Below, in pieces: positions 57,346 to 64,000 of a stretch of 64,000 bases of DNA. Within the stretch, counting starts at the first letter, position 1, and every line of letters starts with the position of its first letter. The notes under the pieces are model-generated. The model was given only the letters and a program-made list of their open reading frames with translations, did no database searches and was not told the DNA's origin. A program made the translations under genes and the position numbers. The stretch spans positions 124,001 to 188,000 of the forward strand of contig OW818639.1 in NCBI GenBank assembly GCA_942492795.1, given 5' to 3'. Source of the stretch: RGIG3178 sp942492795. Lineage in GTDB: Bacteria > Bacillota > Clostridia > Christensenellales > QAND01.

Positions 57346-58296
57346 ATGAAAAAACGCCTGTTTGCCACTTTGATCTTTGCCGCTGCCTGCCTGTCCCTTT
57401 TACTGCTGTTCTCATGCAAGAGCAGCGCTGTCAACCCAACGCCGACTGCCACGATAACAGCGACGCCCAAGCCCACCGCCGTCCCCACAGCCACGCAAAG
57501 TGCACTGTCAACGCCTGTGCCGACGGCCACCATGGTCATAAGCGGCAATTTAAGCGTTTGGTTCATCGACGTCGGCAACGCGGATTGTTTTCTGATCATC
57601 GCACCCGGCGGCAAGACCATGCTCATCGATGCGGGCGATGCGGCCACGCAAACGGCCGTCGCTGCGTTCTTAACGAATAAAGGCATCCAAAAGATCGACG
57701 CGCTGATCGCCACCAACCCCGACGCTGACCATACCGGCGGCATGGCGTACATCGTCGAGCATTTCCAGATCGGCGCCGCCTATATGCCCAAAGCGTCCCG
57801 GTCGTACGGGAGCGTCTCTGCGGCTCTGAAGGCCAAAAACATCGCCACGACCAATATCAAAGCCGGAAGCTCGATCACGCTTGAAGATTCGGTATCCGTC
57901 AACGTGATCGCACCCATCGGCACGGGATATGTGAGTAGCGACGATTATTCCGCGGTGATCAGACTAACCTATAAAAGCACTTCTTTTCTGTTCGCGGGGG
58001 ACATCCGCTCCGTCTCGGAGCAGGAGATTCTAACCGCGGGCACCAACATCAAATCGACCGTTCTTAAGGTTTCATCCCATGGCTCGGCAAACGCCAGCTC
58101 GGCCGAGTTCCTAAAAGCGGTAGCCCCGAAATATGCCGTCATCAGCGTCGGCGTACCCAACGACTATGATTATCCGGGAAGGACGACGTTGCTGAGGCTA
58201 AAATCCGTGGGCGCCGAGGTATATCGAACCGATACAAACGGCACGATCACGATCACCAGTGACGGCACCAAAATCACCGTAACAACGGTGCGCTAG
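57346..58296 (+). CDS. ComEC-like metallo-beta-lactamase-fold lipoprotein
   Basis: Of 316 residues, a lipoprotein signal (L-L-F-S-C at about 24) and a Thr/Pro linker (30-62) precede an MBL domain. It has W-F-I-D-V-G-N-A-D-C-F-L-I, M-L-I-D-A-G-D, then T-N-P-D-A-D-H-T-G-G at the metal site, L-F-A-G-D-I and S-S-H-G-S. In ComEC-type domains the metal motif is H-P-D-A-D-H; here the first His is Asn. It is probably an extracellular nuclease- or phosphoesterase-like enzyme, activity uncertain. Monocistronic. Confidence 0.8.
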   Translation: MKKRLFATLIFAAACLSLLLLFSCKSSAVNPTPTATITATPKPTAVPTATQSALSTPVPTATMVISGNLSVWFIDVGNADCFLIIAPGGKTMLIDAGDAATQTAVAAFLTNKGIQKIDALIATNPDADHTGGMAYIVEHFQIGAAYMPKASRSYGSVSAALKAKNIATTNIKAGSSITLEDSVSVNVIAPIGTGYVSSDDYSAVIRLTYKSTSFLFAGDIRSVSEQEILTAGTNIKSTVLKVSSHGSANASSAEFLKAVAPKYAVISVGVPNDYDYPGRTTLLRLKSVGAEVYRTDTNGTITITSDGTKITVTTVR

Positions 58297-58317
58297 ACAT
58301 TCTCTTTTCAAAAAGAT

Positions 58318-58350
58318 CAAGGCGGCTTGAAGGCCGCCTTTGCTTTGTGC
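58318..58350 (+). terminator. Terminator after the ComEC-like gene
   Basis: AAGGCGGC, loop TTGAA, GGCCGCCTTTG. Confidence 0.7.
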
Positions 58351-58460
58351 GCTATTTTATCTCGTCCGCTTGTTTGATCAGATCACGAAACAATCTTGCA
58401 TGCGCTTTCAAGCTGATTAATTCCCAGCAACCGCACGAATAAGTCGGAATGCCCCCAACC

Positions 58461-59612
58461 CTATTCGTTCCAACCGTGCAGCGCCTTGTGCGCCACTTTC
58501 AGTTGCTCGGGGATATCGATGTCCTGCGGGCAATGGGTCACACAAAGTCCGCACTCGACGCATTTTTCCGCATCGTTGCCGGATCTGGTCAGCCGCATAT
58601 ACCTGCGTTTGTTGCTGTCAAACTGTTCAAACCGCACGCCTTCGTTGTACATCGAAAATACCCTGGGTATCGACACACCTGCCGGGCAGGGCATGCAGTA
58701 TTCGCAGCCTGTGCAGGGGATTGCGTTTCTGGACAGATAAGCCAGCCGGACTTTTTCAATCAGTTCCTTTTCGTCCTTATTCATCGAGTTGGCCGTGGCG
58801 TCCGCCGCGCTGAAAATCTCGATGTTCTGCTTAAGCTGCTCCAGCGTGGACATGCCGGAGAGGATGCAGCTGACTTCGGGATAATCGTACAGATGCCTGA
58901 ATGCCCATTCCGCTGGCGTACGCTCAGTCGGGAACGCCTTATACAGCGCGTCCACTTCCTTGGGGGCAACGGCCAGCCCGCCGCCGCGCAATGGCTCCAT
59001 GATCACCAGTGCCGTGCCCTTTTTGCCGACCATCGGAATGGCCCTTTCCGTGACTTCGTTGTCGATGTCGATCAGGTTCTGCTGCACCTGGCACATATCC
59101 CAATCAAAGACGTTGAAAAATTGCTCGAAGTTGTCAAAGTCCCCGTGATACGAAAACGCGATGCCGCGGATCAATCCTTCCTGCTTCAGCTTCACGTATT
59201 CTTCGATGACGCCCGCCTCGACGATGGTTTTCCATTCATTGTTCCTGACCCCGTGGATCAGGTACAGATCCAGGTAATCCGTGCGCAGCTTTTTGAGCTG
59301 ATTCTCCAGATTCTTGCGCAGCGTCGCCTTATCCGTCATCCGCCGGAAGGGCTGTTTGGTCGCTACATGGACGCTTTCGCGAATGCCTTCAAGCGCTTCG
59401 CCCAACACAAGTTCGCTGGTCTCGCTGTGATAGGACAGTGCGGTATCAAAATAGTTGATGCCGTGAGACGCCGCGTAGCGGATCATCTCATAAGACTTCT
59501 CGCGGTCCACAGCCATGTTTCCCTGTGCATCGGGCCCAAGCGGCAATCTCATGCACCCCATGCCCAAAAGCGATACCTCGTAGCCCATTTTCCCGAATTT
59601 TCTTTTCTGCAT
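58461..59612 (-). CDS. Aldo/keto reductase with a C-terminal 2x[4Fe-4S] ferredoxin domain
   Basis: The protein has 383 residues from the ATG at 59612 (AGGAG 9 bases upstream). The AKR barrel (1-290) has G-M-G-C-M-R-L-P, D-T-A-L-S-Y-H-S, K-Q-P-F-R-R-M, and D-L-Y-L-I-H-G-V. The C-terminal part has C-T-G-C-E-Y-C-M-P-C-P-A-G and C-V-E-C-G-L-C-V-T-H-C-P, two cluster sites. This YdhE-like fusion is common in anaerobic Clostridia. The Tyr/Lys/Asp/His tetrad is partly altered (H-S in place of Y-S at one site), so the substrate is unknown. Confidence 0.87.
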   Translation of the reverse strand: MQKRKFGKMGYEVSLLGMGCMRLPLGPDAQGNMAVDREKSYEMIRYAASHGINYFDTALSYHSETSELVLGEALEGIRESVHVATKQPFRRMTDKATLRKNLENQLKKLRTDYLDLYLIHGVRNNEWKTIVEAGVIEEYVKLKQEGLIRGIAFSYHGDFDNFEQFFNVFDWDMCQVQQNLIDIDNEVTERAIPMVGKKGTALVIMEPLRGGGLAVAPKEVDALYKAFPTERTPAEWAFRHLYDYPEVSCILSGMSTLEQLKQNIEIFSAADATANSMNKDEKELIEKVRLAYLSRNAIPCTGCEYCMPCPAGVSIPRVFSMYNEGVRFEQFDSNKRRYMRLTRSGNDAEKCVECGLCVTHCPQDIDIPEQLKVAHKALHGWNE

Positions 59613-60202
59613 TCTGTTCATCTCCTGTAAAATGTTTTTGTTTATATATTTATCATGACGCTCTCCCCTGTATCGGCCGGAAGCGTCCTGATTAGAAAAC
59701 AAAAGGCCCTACTGCACGCAGGGGCTGCCATCGCATTGCACACAGCACGGAAGCCCTGTCGAGCCATCCATGATTTGTACAGCATACGAAGCCCATCCTG
59801 CGTGTGATCCCTTTCCAAATGGGAGGTCCGGACGTTTCCATCGGGGCCCGTCGGCCAAAACCGCATAGGCGCTGCCGTTAGCGGGATCGGCTCGGGTTCA
59901 CAGATAAGGGACTATGGAAAAATGGTAGCATCGATATAAGGAATAGTCAATAAATCGTTCAATAATAGTCAATGCCGCTAAATGCCTATGTACACCGGAC
60001 ACAGCCCCTTGCAGAGTCTGGAGAAGCCCAGCCTTATTGGGCGATGGGAGGGTTTTTATAATCTCCCGTTTGCCACAAATGCCAAATCAGGCGCAAATCC
60101 CTCCTATCCTCCGTCCCCACACTGGTGTATAATTGCCGTGTTACCGGCTTTTAGCAAGCCCCGTGCAGCGGCACCCATGCAAATCAAACACTTGAGGCAT
60201 TC
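59613..60202. other. Spacer between the oxidoreductase and K+ channel genes
   Basis: 59700-59980 shows nothing recognisable. A short repeat remnant (TTGGGCGATGGGAGGGTTT) is at about 60036. TGGTGTATAAT at about 60123-60133 is an extended -10 for the channel gene. No gene was seen. Confidence 0.5.
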
Positions 60203-61225
60203 ATGAAAAATTACGGCAAGCAGATCTTACTGGTGTTCATGTTGCTGATGATCCTTGTCATCGGCGTGATCGGCTATACAACACTGCTGCACGTTTCGGT
60301 GCTCGACGCGCTGTACATGACCGTCATCACGATATCGACGGTCGGCTACAAAGAGATTGCGTTCATGTCGCCCGCTGCCAAGATATTCACCATCGTCATC
60401 ATATTCCTCAGTTTGAGCTTCGTGGGTTATTTGTTTACGAACCTCGTTTCCTTCTTCGTCAAGGTAAACCTAAAGGATACCATTCGCTTCAGGAGGATGA
60501 AAAATAAAATGCAATCCCTATCGGACCATTATATTCTTTGCGGTGCCGGCGACACAGGAAGGCACGCGATCACGCAGCTTGAGAGCAACGATGTCGATTA
60601 TATCGTCATCGACAAGGACAAGGAGCGCGTCGATGAGTTGATCCGGCGCGGCATCATGGCAATCCACGGGGATGCTACGGATCAGGATATACTCATCGAA
60701 GCCGGCATTCTGCGTGCGCGCGGGCTATTGAGCTGCCTGCCCTCCGACGCGGACAACGTGTTCACAGTGCTGACATCACGCTACCTCAACCGCGACATCT
60801 ACATCATTTCGCAGTCCATCGACAGCACGGCGCACGAAAAGCTGCTGCGCGCGGGGGCAAACCGCACCATATCGCCCGCGGAGATCGGCGGGCGGCGCAT
60901 GGCGGCGCTGATGCTTCGGCCTGCGGTCGTCTCGTTTTTGGATCTGATCAACAACGTCGGCGGCCAGATCCTCGACATCGAGGACGTCATGATCAAAGCG
61001 GGTTCGGAGCTGACGAACAAACCGATCAAGGACGCGCAGATCAGGGACAGGACAGGACTTATCCTGATGGCGATCCAGAAGCAGGATTCCAAGCGCATGA
61101 TCTTCAACCCCGGCCCGGAGGAACTGCTTAAATCGGGCGATTCGATGATCGTGCTGGGCACCATCGAGCAGGTGAAGGCGTTGCGCACCATGGCGCGGGA
61201 CAACGGAGAGCGCGTCCGCGCGTGA
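60203..61225 (+). CDS. Two-transmembrane K+ channel with a TrkA-N/TrkA-C (RCK) domain
   Basis: Of 340 residues, two membrane helices (8-28, 65-88) frame a pore loop with T-I-S-T-V-G-Y-K-E. The filter reads T-V-G-Y-K rather than T-V-G-Y-G. The RCK domain (110-340) has a Rossmann start (I-L-C-G-A-G-D-T-G-R-H), I-D-K-D, H-G-D-A-T-D, and a TrkA-C end (I-F-N-P-G-P-E-E-L-L-K-S-G-D). It probably moves K+ or another monovalent cation gated by nucleotides. Confidence 0.83.
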   Translation: MKNYGKQILLVFMLLMILVIGVIGYTTLLHVSVLDALYMTVITISTVGYKEIAFMSPAAKIFTIVIIFLSLSFVGYLFTNLVSFFVKVNLKDTIRFRRMKNKMQSLSDHYILCGAGDTGRHAITQLESNDVDYIVIDKDKERVDELIRRGIMAIHGDATDQDILIEAGILRARGLLSCLPSDADNVFTVLTSRYLNRDIYIISQSIDSTAHEKLLRAGANRTISPAEIGGRRMAALMLRPAVVSFLDLINNVGGQILDIEDVMIKAGSELTNKPIKDAQIRDRTGLILMAIQKQDSKRMIFNPGPEELLKSGDSMIVLGTIEQVKALRTMARDNGERVRA

Positions 61226-61261
61226 AAAACGCTGCTCTTTGATTTGTGTGTATTGCAAAGC

Positions 61262-61290
61262 AAATGCCCTCGCAAGAGGGCATTTTTTAT
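61262..61290 (+). terminator. Terminator after the channel gene
   Basis: ATGCCCTC (61264-61271), loop GCAA, GAGGGCAT (61276-61283), T run. Confidence 0.9.
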
Positions 61291-61319
61291 TGTGGCTTTA
61301 TGCTCCTTCTGTATTGGGA

Positions 61320-62015
61320 AGTGGCGTGTTTAGAGGATATCTCCAAAGCGTTGCGTTCTCATAAATTCAAGCCGGAGGAAGGGTCAAGACCCTTCCCTAC
61401 CCCTAAACGCTTATTTCCATCGTAGGGAACGGTCTTGACCGTTCCGCCTTCGGGGTTCAAAGGGGCCACGGCCCCTTGCGGGGGGCAGGGGGCGGAGCCC
61501 CGTCAATATCGGGTGGCGGGTGGGTATAGATACTCCGCACAGGGTATAGCTTTTTCTTTCTCTTTGCCAAGGGACCAGGGGAGGATTCCGATTTCCCCCC
61601 TAAGGTCCCTTGGCGATCCCATTACCCCCTTGAAACGGCCACTGCGTGGAGCGGTGGAGTTGCAGGAACGGTCAAGACCGTTTCTGCCTGTGACGTGTGG
61701 GGACATTTTTCCTGCAAAGATATTCCGCTCAGGTCTCTTCCGGGGGTTCAAAGGGAACCGCAGCTCCTTGCGGCAGGTTTGGGCATCTCGAGTGGGATCA
61801 TCAAGGGGCGATGCTCGCCCTCTTGAAGCAATCCGTTTTCCGCAAGCGCAGCTTCATGCGAAGCGGAAAACACCATTGCCCACATATTCATATCAATGAA
61901 TCTGTGACTCAGGGGATTACTCAAGGGGGAATAGGATCCCCCTTGAAGGGCGAACGCCCGGCGGAGCCCCGTCAATATCGGGTGGCGGGCGGGTTTAGAT
62001 AAATCCCCCTTGAAA
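61320..62015 (+). repeat. Dispersed-repeat block, about 700 bp
   Basis: Perfect GGAAGGGTCAAGACCCTTCC (61377-61396) and GGAACGGTCTTGACCGTTCC (61426-61445) stand side by side. Then come GGGGCCACGGCCCC, GGGGCGGAGCCCC with GGTGGCGGGTGGG (about 61515), TTGCCAAGGGACCAGGGG and GATTTCCCCCC, GAAACGGCCACTGCGTGG, a GGAACGGTCAAGACCGTTTC hairpin (61665-61684), TTTTCCGC/GCGGAAAA (61829-61869), CAAGGGGGA/TCCCCCTTG, and GGCGGGCGGGTTTAGATAAATC. No gene was seen. Confidence 0.85.
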
Positions 62016-62024
62016 GGCAAAAGC

Positions 62025-62561
62025 CTACACCTTCGCGCTTAGCGACTCATAAACCCGGGCATATTTTTCATGGATCATCTTTCTGTCAAATTCCCAAAAA
62101 TCCAGCAGCATCCGGTCCAGTTCGGCGGCGCTGAAATACTTCTCCGTATCGGGGAAAAATACGTCGTCCTCTTTTTGAATATGCACCGGGTAAAAACCGA
62201 TCAGAAACAGCAGCTTTTCATGTATATCCGCTGCCGCGGATGCGTCGCCGTTCTTATAGCGCAGGTTGGCCGCGTACAAATCCCCGACGCCTTGCCGTGC
62301 CTGTTTATGCTCGCTTATAAGCTCTTCCATCCTGATTTTGTCCGCATCATTCAATTCCCTGTCCGCCAAAACTTTAAACAGGATATCCTCTTCCTTGCCG
62401 TGATGCGTCCGATCGGCATATACCCTGAAAAAATCGACGAACGCATCGATCAGCACGGCGTCTGCCTTGCCGCTCTTGATGTTGTCGGCTTCCTTTTCCG
62501 CCAAAACCAGCATTTTTTCGATCAGCCTGTGTTCGACCATCAAAGGCCCTCTCGGTTTCAT
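62025..62561 (-). CDS. Hemerythrin-domain protein
   Basis: Of 178 residues, a four-helix bundle carries the di-iron ligands: V-E-H-R-L-I, D-R-T-H-H-G-K-E-E-D, I-S-E-H-K-Q-A-R, and Y-P-V-H-I-Q-K-E-D-D. Good match to hemerythrin-like proteins that bind O2 or sense/repair oxidative stress. GGGAGG lies 6 bases before the ATG at 62561. The G-K-E-E-D-I-L-F pattern is also typical. Monocistronic. Confidence 0.88.
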   Translation of the reverse strand: MKPRGPLMVEHRLIEKMLVLAEKEADNIKSGKADAVLIDAFVDFFRVYADRTHHGKEEDILFKVLADRELNDADKIRMEELISEHKQARQGVGDLYAANLRYKNGDASAAADIHEKLLFLIGFYPVHIQKEDDVFFPDTEKYFSAAELDRMLLDFWEFDRKMIHEKYARVYESLSAKV

Positions 62562-62689
62562 GGCAAACCTCCCTGTTTTTCACTGAATTGCGGTATCCGT
62601 ATCGTGCTTATCTTTCGTGCGGCAACACGGACCGATTCTATTTTTTAGGATGCACTGATTTCTCTCGGTACAGCGATATCTGTTAATTG

Positions 62690-63145
62690 CAATAATTAGG
62701 AAGGGTCAAGACCCTTCCCTACACCTAAACGCTTATTTCCATCGTAGGGAACGGTCTTGACCGTTCCTGCCTGTCGGCATGCGATATACAATCTATCTGC
62801 AATGACATCCCACACAGGGATTATAGGTGCGTTCCCTTATTTGGGGTTTGGGGCAACGCCCCAATGGGGGTAAGGGGCGAAGCCCCATCATTATCGGGCG
62901 GTGGGCGGGTTTAGATAATCCCCGCGCTTTATCCTCCTCAGGAGGCGCTTCGGCTACGTTCCTCTTGAAGCAATCCGTTTTCCGCAAGCGAAGCTTCATG
63001 TGAAGCGGAAAACACCATTGCCCGCAGATTCATATCAATGAATCTGTGACTCAGGGGATTACTCAAGGGGGAATTGGATCCCCCTTGAAGGGCGAACGCC
63101 CGGCGGAGCCCAGTCAATAACGGGCGGTGGGCGGGTTAAGATAAT
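62690..63145 (+). repeat. Dispersed-repeat block, about 450 bp
   Basis: Perfect GGAAGGGTCAAGACCCTTCC (62699-62718) and GGAACGGTCTTGACCGTTCC (62748-62767). Then GGGGCAACGCCCC/GGGGCGAAGCCCC (about 62850-62885), GGCGGTGGGCGGGTTTAGATAA, AGGAGGCGCTTCGGCTACGT, TTTTCCGC/GCGGAAAA, and the GAATCTGTGACTCAGGGG / CAAGGGGG tail. The last module overlaps the end of the stress-protein gene. No gene in 62562-63135. Confidence 0.85.
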
Positions 63146-64000
63146 CTCTTATTCGGAATCAACAACACCGACGCCGTCGCATACCGCACGATATTGTGGC
63201 TCACGCCGCCTAAGAAAAGCTCTTCCACAAACCCTTTCCCCTGGCTGCCCATCACCACCAACTGGATGTTGTTGTCCCGTATATGCTTGAGTATCTCAAC
63301 CGACGGATGCCCGAAGCCCAGCACCGCGTCAACCTCGACATCCCCTTGAGCTTTGAGCTGCGCCTGCATCTGCCGCAGCCGCTCCCTGTCGATCCTGTTG
63401 AATTCCTCCAGCCGTTCCTGCAAATATGGCACGATCCTGTACTGATCCTGAATATGGATCAGCGTCACTTTCTTTGCCCCTTCGCTCACCAGCGCTTTGA
63501 GATATTCAAACGCCTGTGCCGCGTTATCGGAAAAGTCCGTCGGGAACAATATACTTTCGGTCAGTGCTGCGGCACACGCTCCACTGGGTTCCGTTCCCGG
63601 GCCCTGTTTTCCGCCGATCCTGACAACCAGAACAGGCACTTGCGCCTGATGGATGACCTTGTTGGTCAACCCGCCGAAGAACAGCTCGCCCAGCATCGAA
63701 TTTTCGCGCGCGCCGACCACGATGACCTCATAGTTCTCTTCCTTTGCGATCTTGTCGATCGCGCTTTTGGTCAACCCCGGAATCATTCTTGTCGTTACCC
63801 TATACCCATGCTTTTCAAACATCGCCTTCTGATTCATAAGGCTGTTTTCGACGATCGCCGTCATATACGACGGATCGACGGCCGGATCGATTGATACGAG
63901 AAAATGTTGCAGCAGCAGGCATTCTTCTGCGCCAAGCACCTTGAGCCTTTCCATGCAATCTGCAAATTCATAGGTGGCATCGGACAATTCCGTCACAACA
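63136..64000 (-). CDS. Universal stress protein with two UspA domains (5' end outside the window)
   Basis: At least 286 residues in two tandem Usp domains. The first (1-135) lacks its usual start, so the gene continues past the window edge; the apparent GTG at 63996 is probably internal. Nucleotide-binding motifs are seen: V-V-G-A-R-E-N-S-M-L-G-E-L-F-F-G-G-L-T-N-K-V and V-M-G-S-Q-G-K-G-F-V-E-E-L-F-L-G-G-V-S-H-N-I-V, both the G-2x-G-9x-G-S/T type. The second domain starts S-I-L-F-P-T-D-F-S. Its C-terminal end abuts the repeat block. Confidence 0.88.
   Translation of the reverse strand, partial: VVTELSDATYEFADCMERLKVLGAEECLLLQHFLVSIDPAVDPSYMTAIVENSLMNQKAMFEKHGYRVTTRMIPGLTKSAIDKIAKEENYEVIVVGARENSMLGELFFGGLTNKVIHQAQVPVLVVRIGGKQGPGTEPSGACAAALTESILFPTDFSDNAAQAFEYLKALVSEGAKKVTLIHIQDQYRIVPYLQERLEEFNRIDRERLRQMQAQLKAQGDVEVDAVLGFGHPSVEILKHIRDNNIQLVVMGSQGKGFVEELFLGGVSHNIVRYATASVLLIPNKRLS

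Noticed and set aside
58449..59630. Plus-strand 393-codon open frame
   Set aside because: Antisense to the aldo/keto reductase with its Fe-S motifs; composition is that of a shadow.

Overview
The window reads as a piece of a Bacillota (Clostridia-type) chromosome from a spore-forming, probably anaerobic bacterium. The genus cannot be named from the sequence. Support comes from Gram-positive style ribosome sites (AGGAGG), a HelD-type helicase, a PhoP-type 11-bp repeat box before the pst genes, Spo0A-box-like sites before a PAS/HD-GYP gene, late-sporulation (sigma K-like) promoters before two Cys-rich genes, a mannose-family PTS transporter, an IMP cyclohydrolase and a ferredoxin-like aldo/keto reductase. 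No rRNA, tRNA or CRISPR array was recognised.

Layout. 1-27.6 kb is a mosaic, apparently incomplete prophage read right to left: probable small terminase, large terminase, portal, collagen-like and fibre proteins, a lysis group, scaffold, decoration protein and HK97-type capsid. It ends in a polymorphic-toxin locus (large toxin, immunity gene, an orphan AHH-nuclease cassette). No tail tube, tape measure, integrase or repressor was seen. A 5.5-kb insert splits terminase from portal; it carries an AT-rich two-gene operon that is a candidate defence system, plus an IS3-family element. A second, inverted IS copy lies 14 kb away, next to the toxin. Two 75-aa paralogous genes run against the phage genes.

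27.8-45 kb holds host genes: small secreted proteins, IMP cyclohydrolase, a sugar-phosphate transferase, a six-PAS HD-GYP protein, a fused PTS IIC-IID permease, a LysR regulator, a GGDEF cyclase, a VanW protein, and HelD coupled to an acyl-carrier-like protein. 45-50.2 kb is a complete phosphate-uptake operon with two PstB ATPases whose active-site defects are complementary. 50.5-64 kb holds a PQQ-type sugar dehydrogenase lipoprotein, two SHOCT miniproteins, a CcdA-TlpA thiol pair, two Cys-rich probable spore-surface proteins, a ComEC-like lipoprotein, an oxidoreductase, a K+ channel, a hemerythrin protein and a universal stress protein that runs off the edge.

A dispersed, modular repeat family fills most long intergenic gaps (about 7.8, 11.2, 19.3, 26.7, 37.8, 50.6, 56.3-57.3, 61.3-62.0 and 62.7-63.1 kb). 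Its modules are mostly short hairpins, and two of them differ by compensating base changes. All functional statements below come from reading the translated sequence without database searches.
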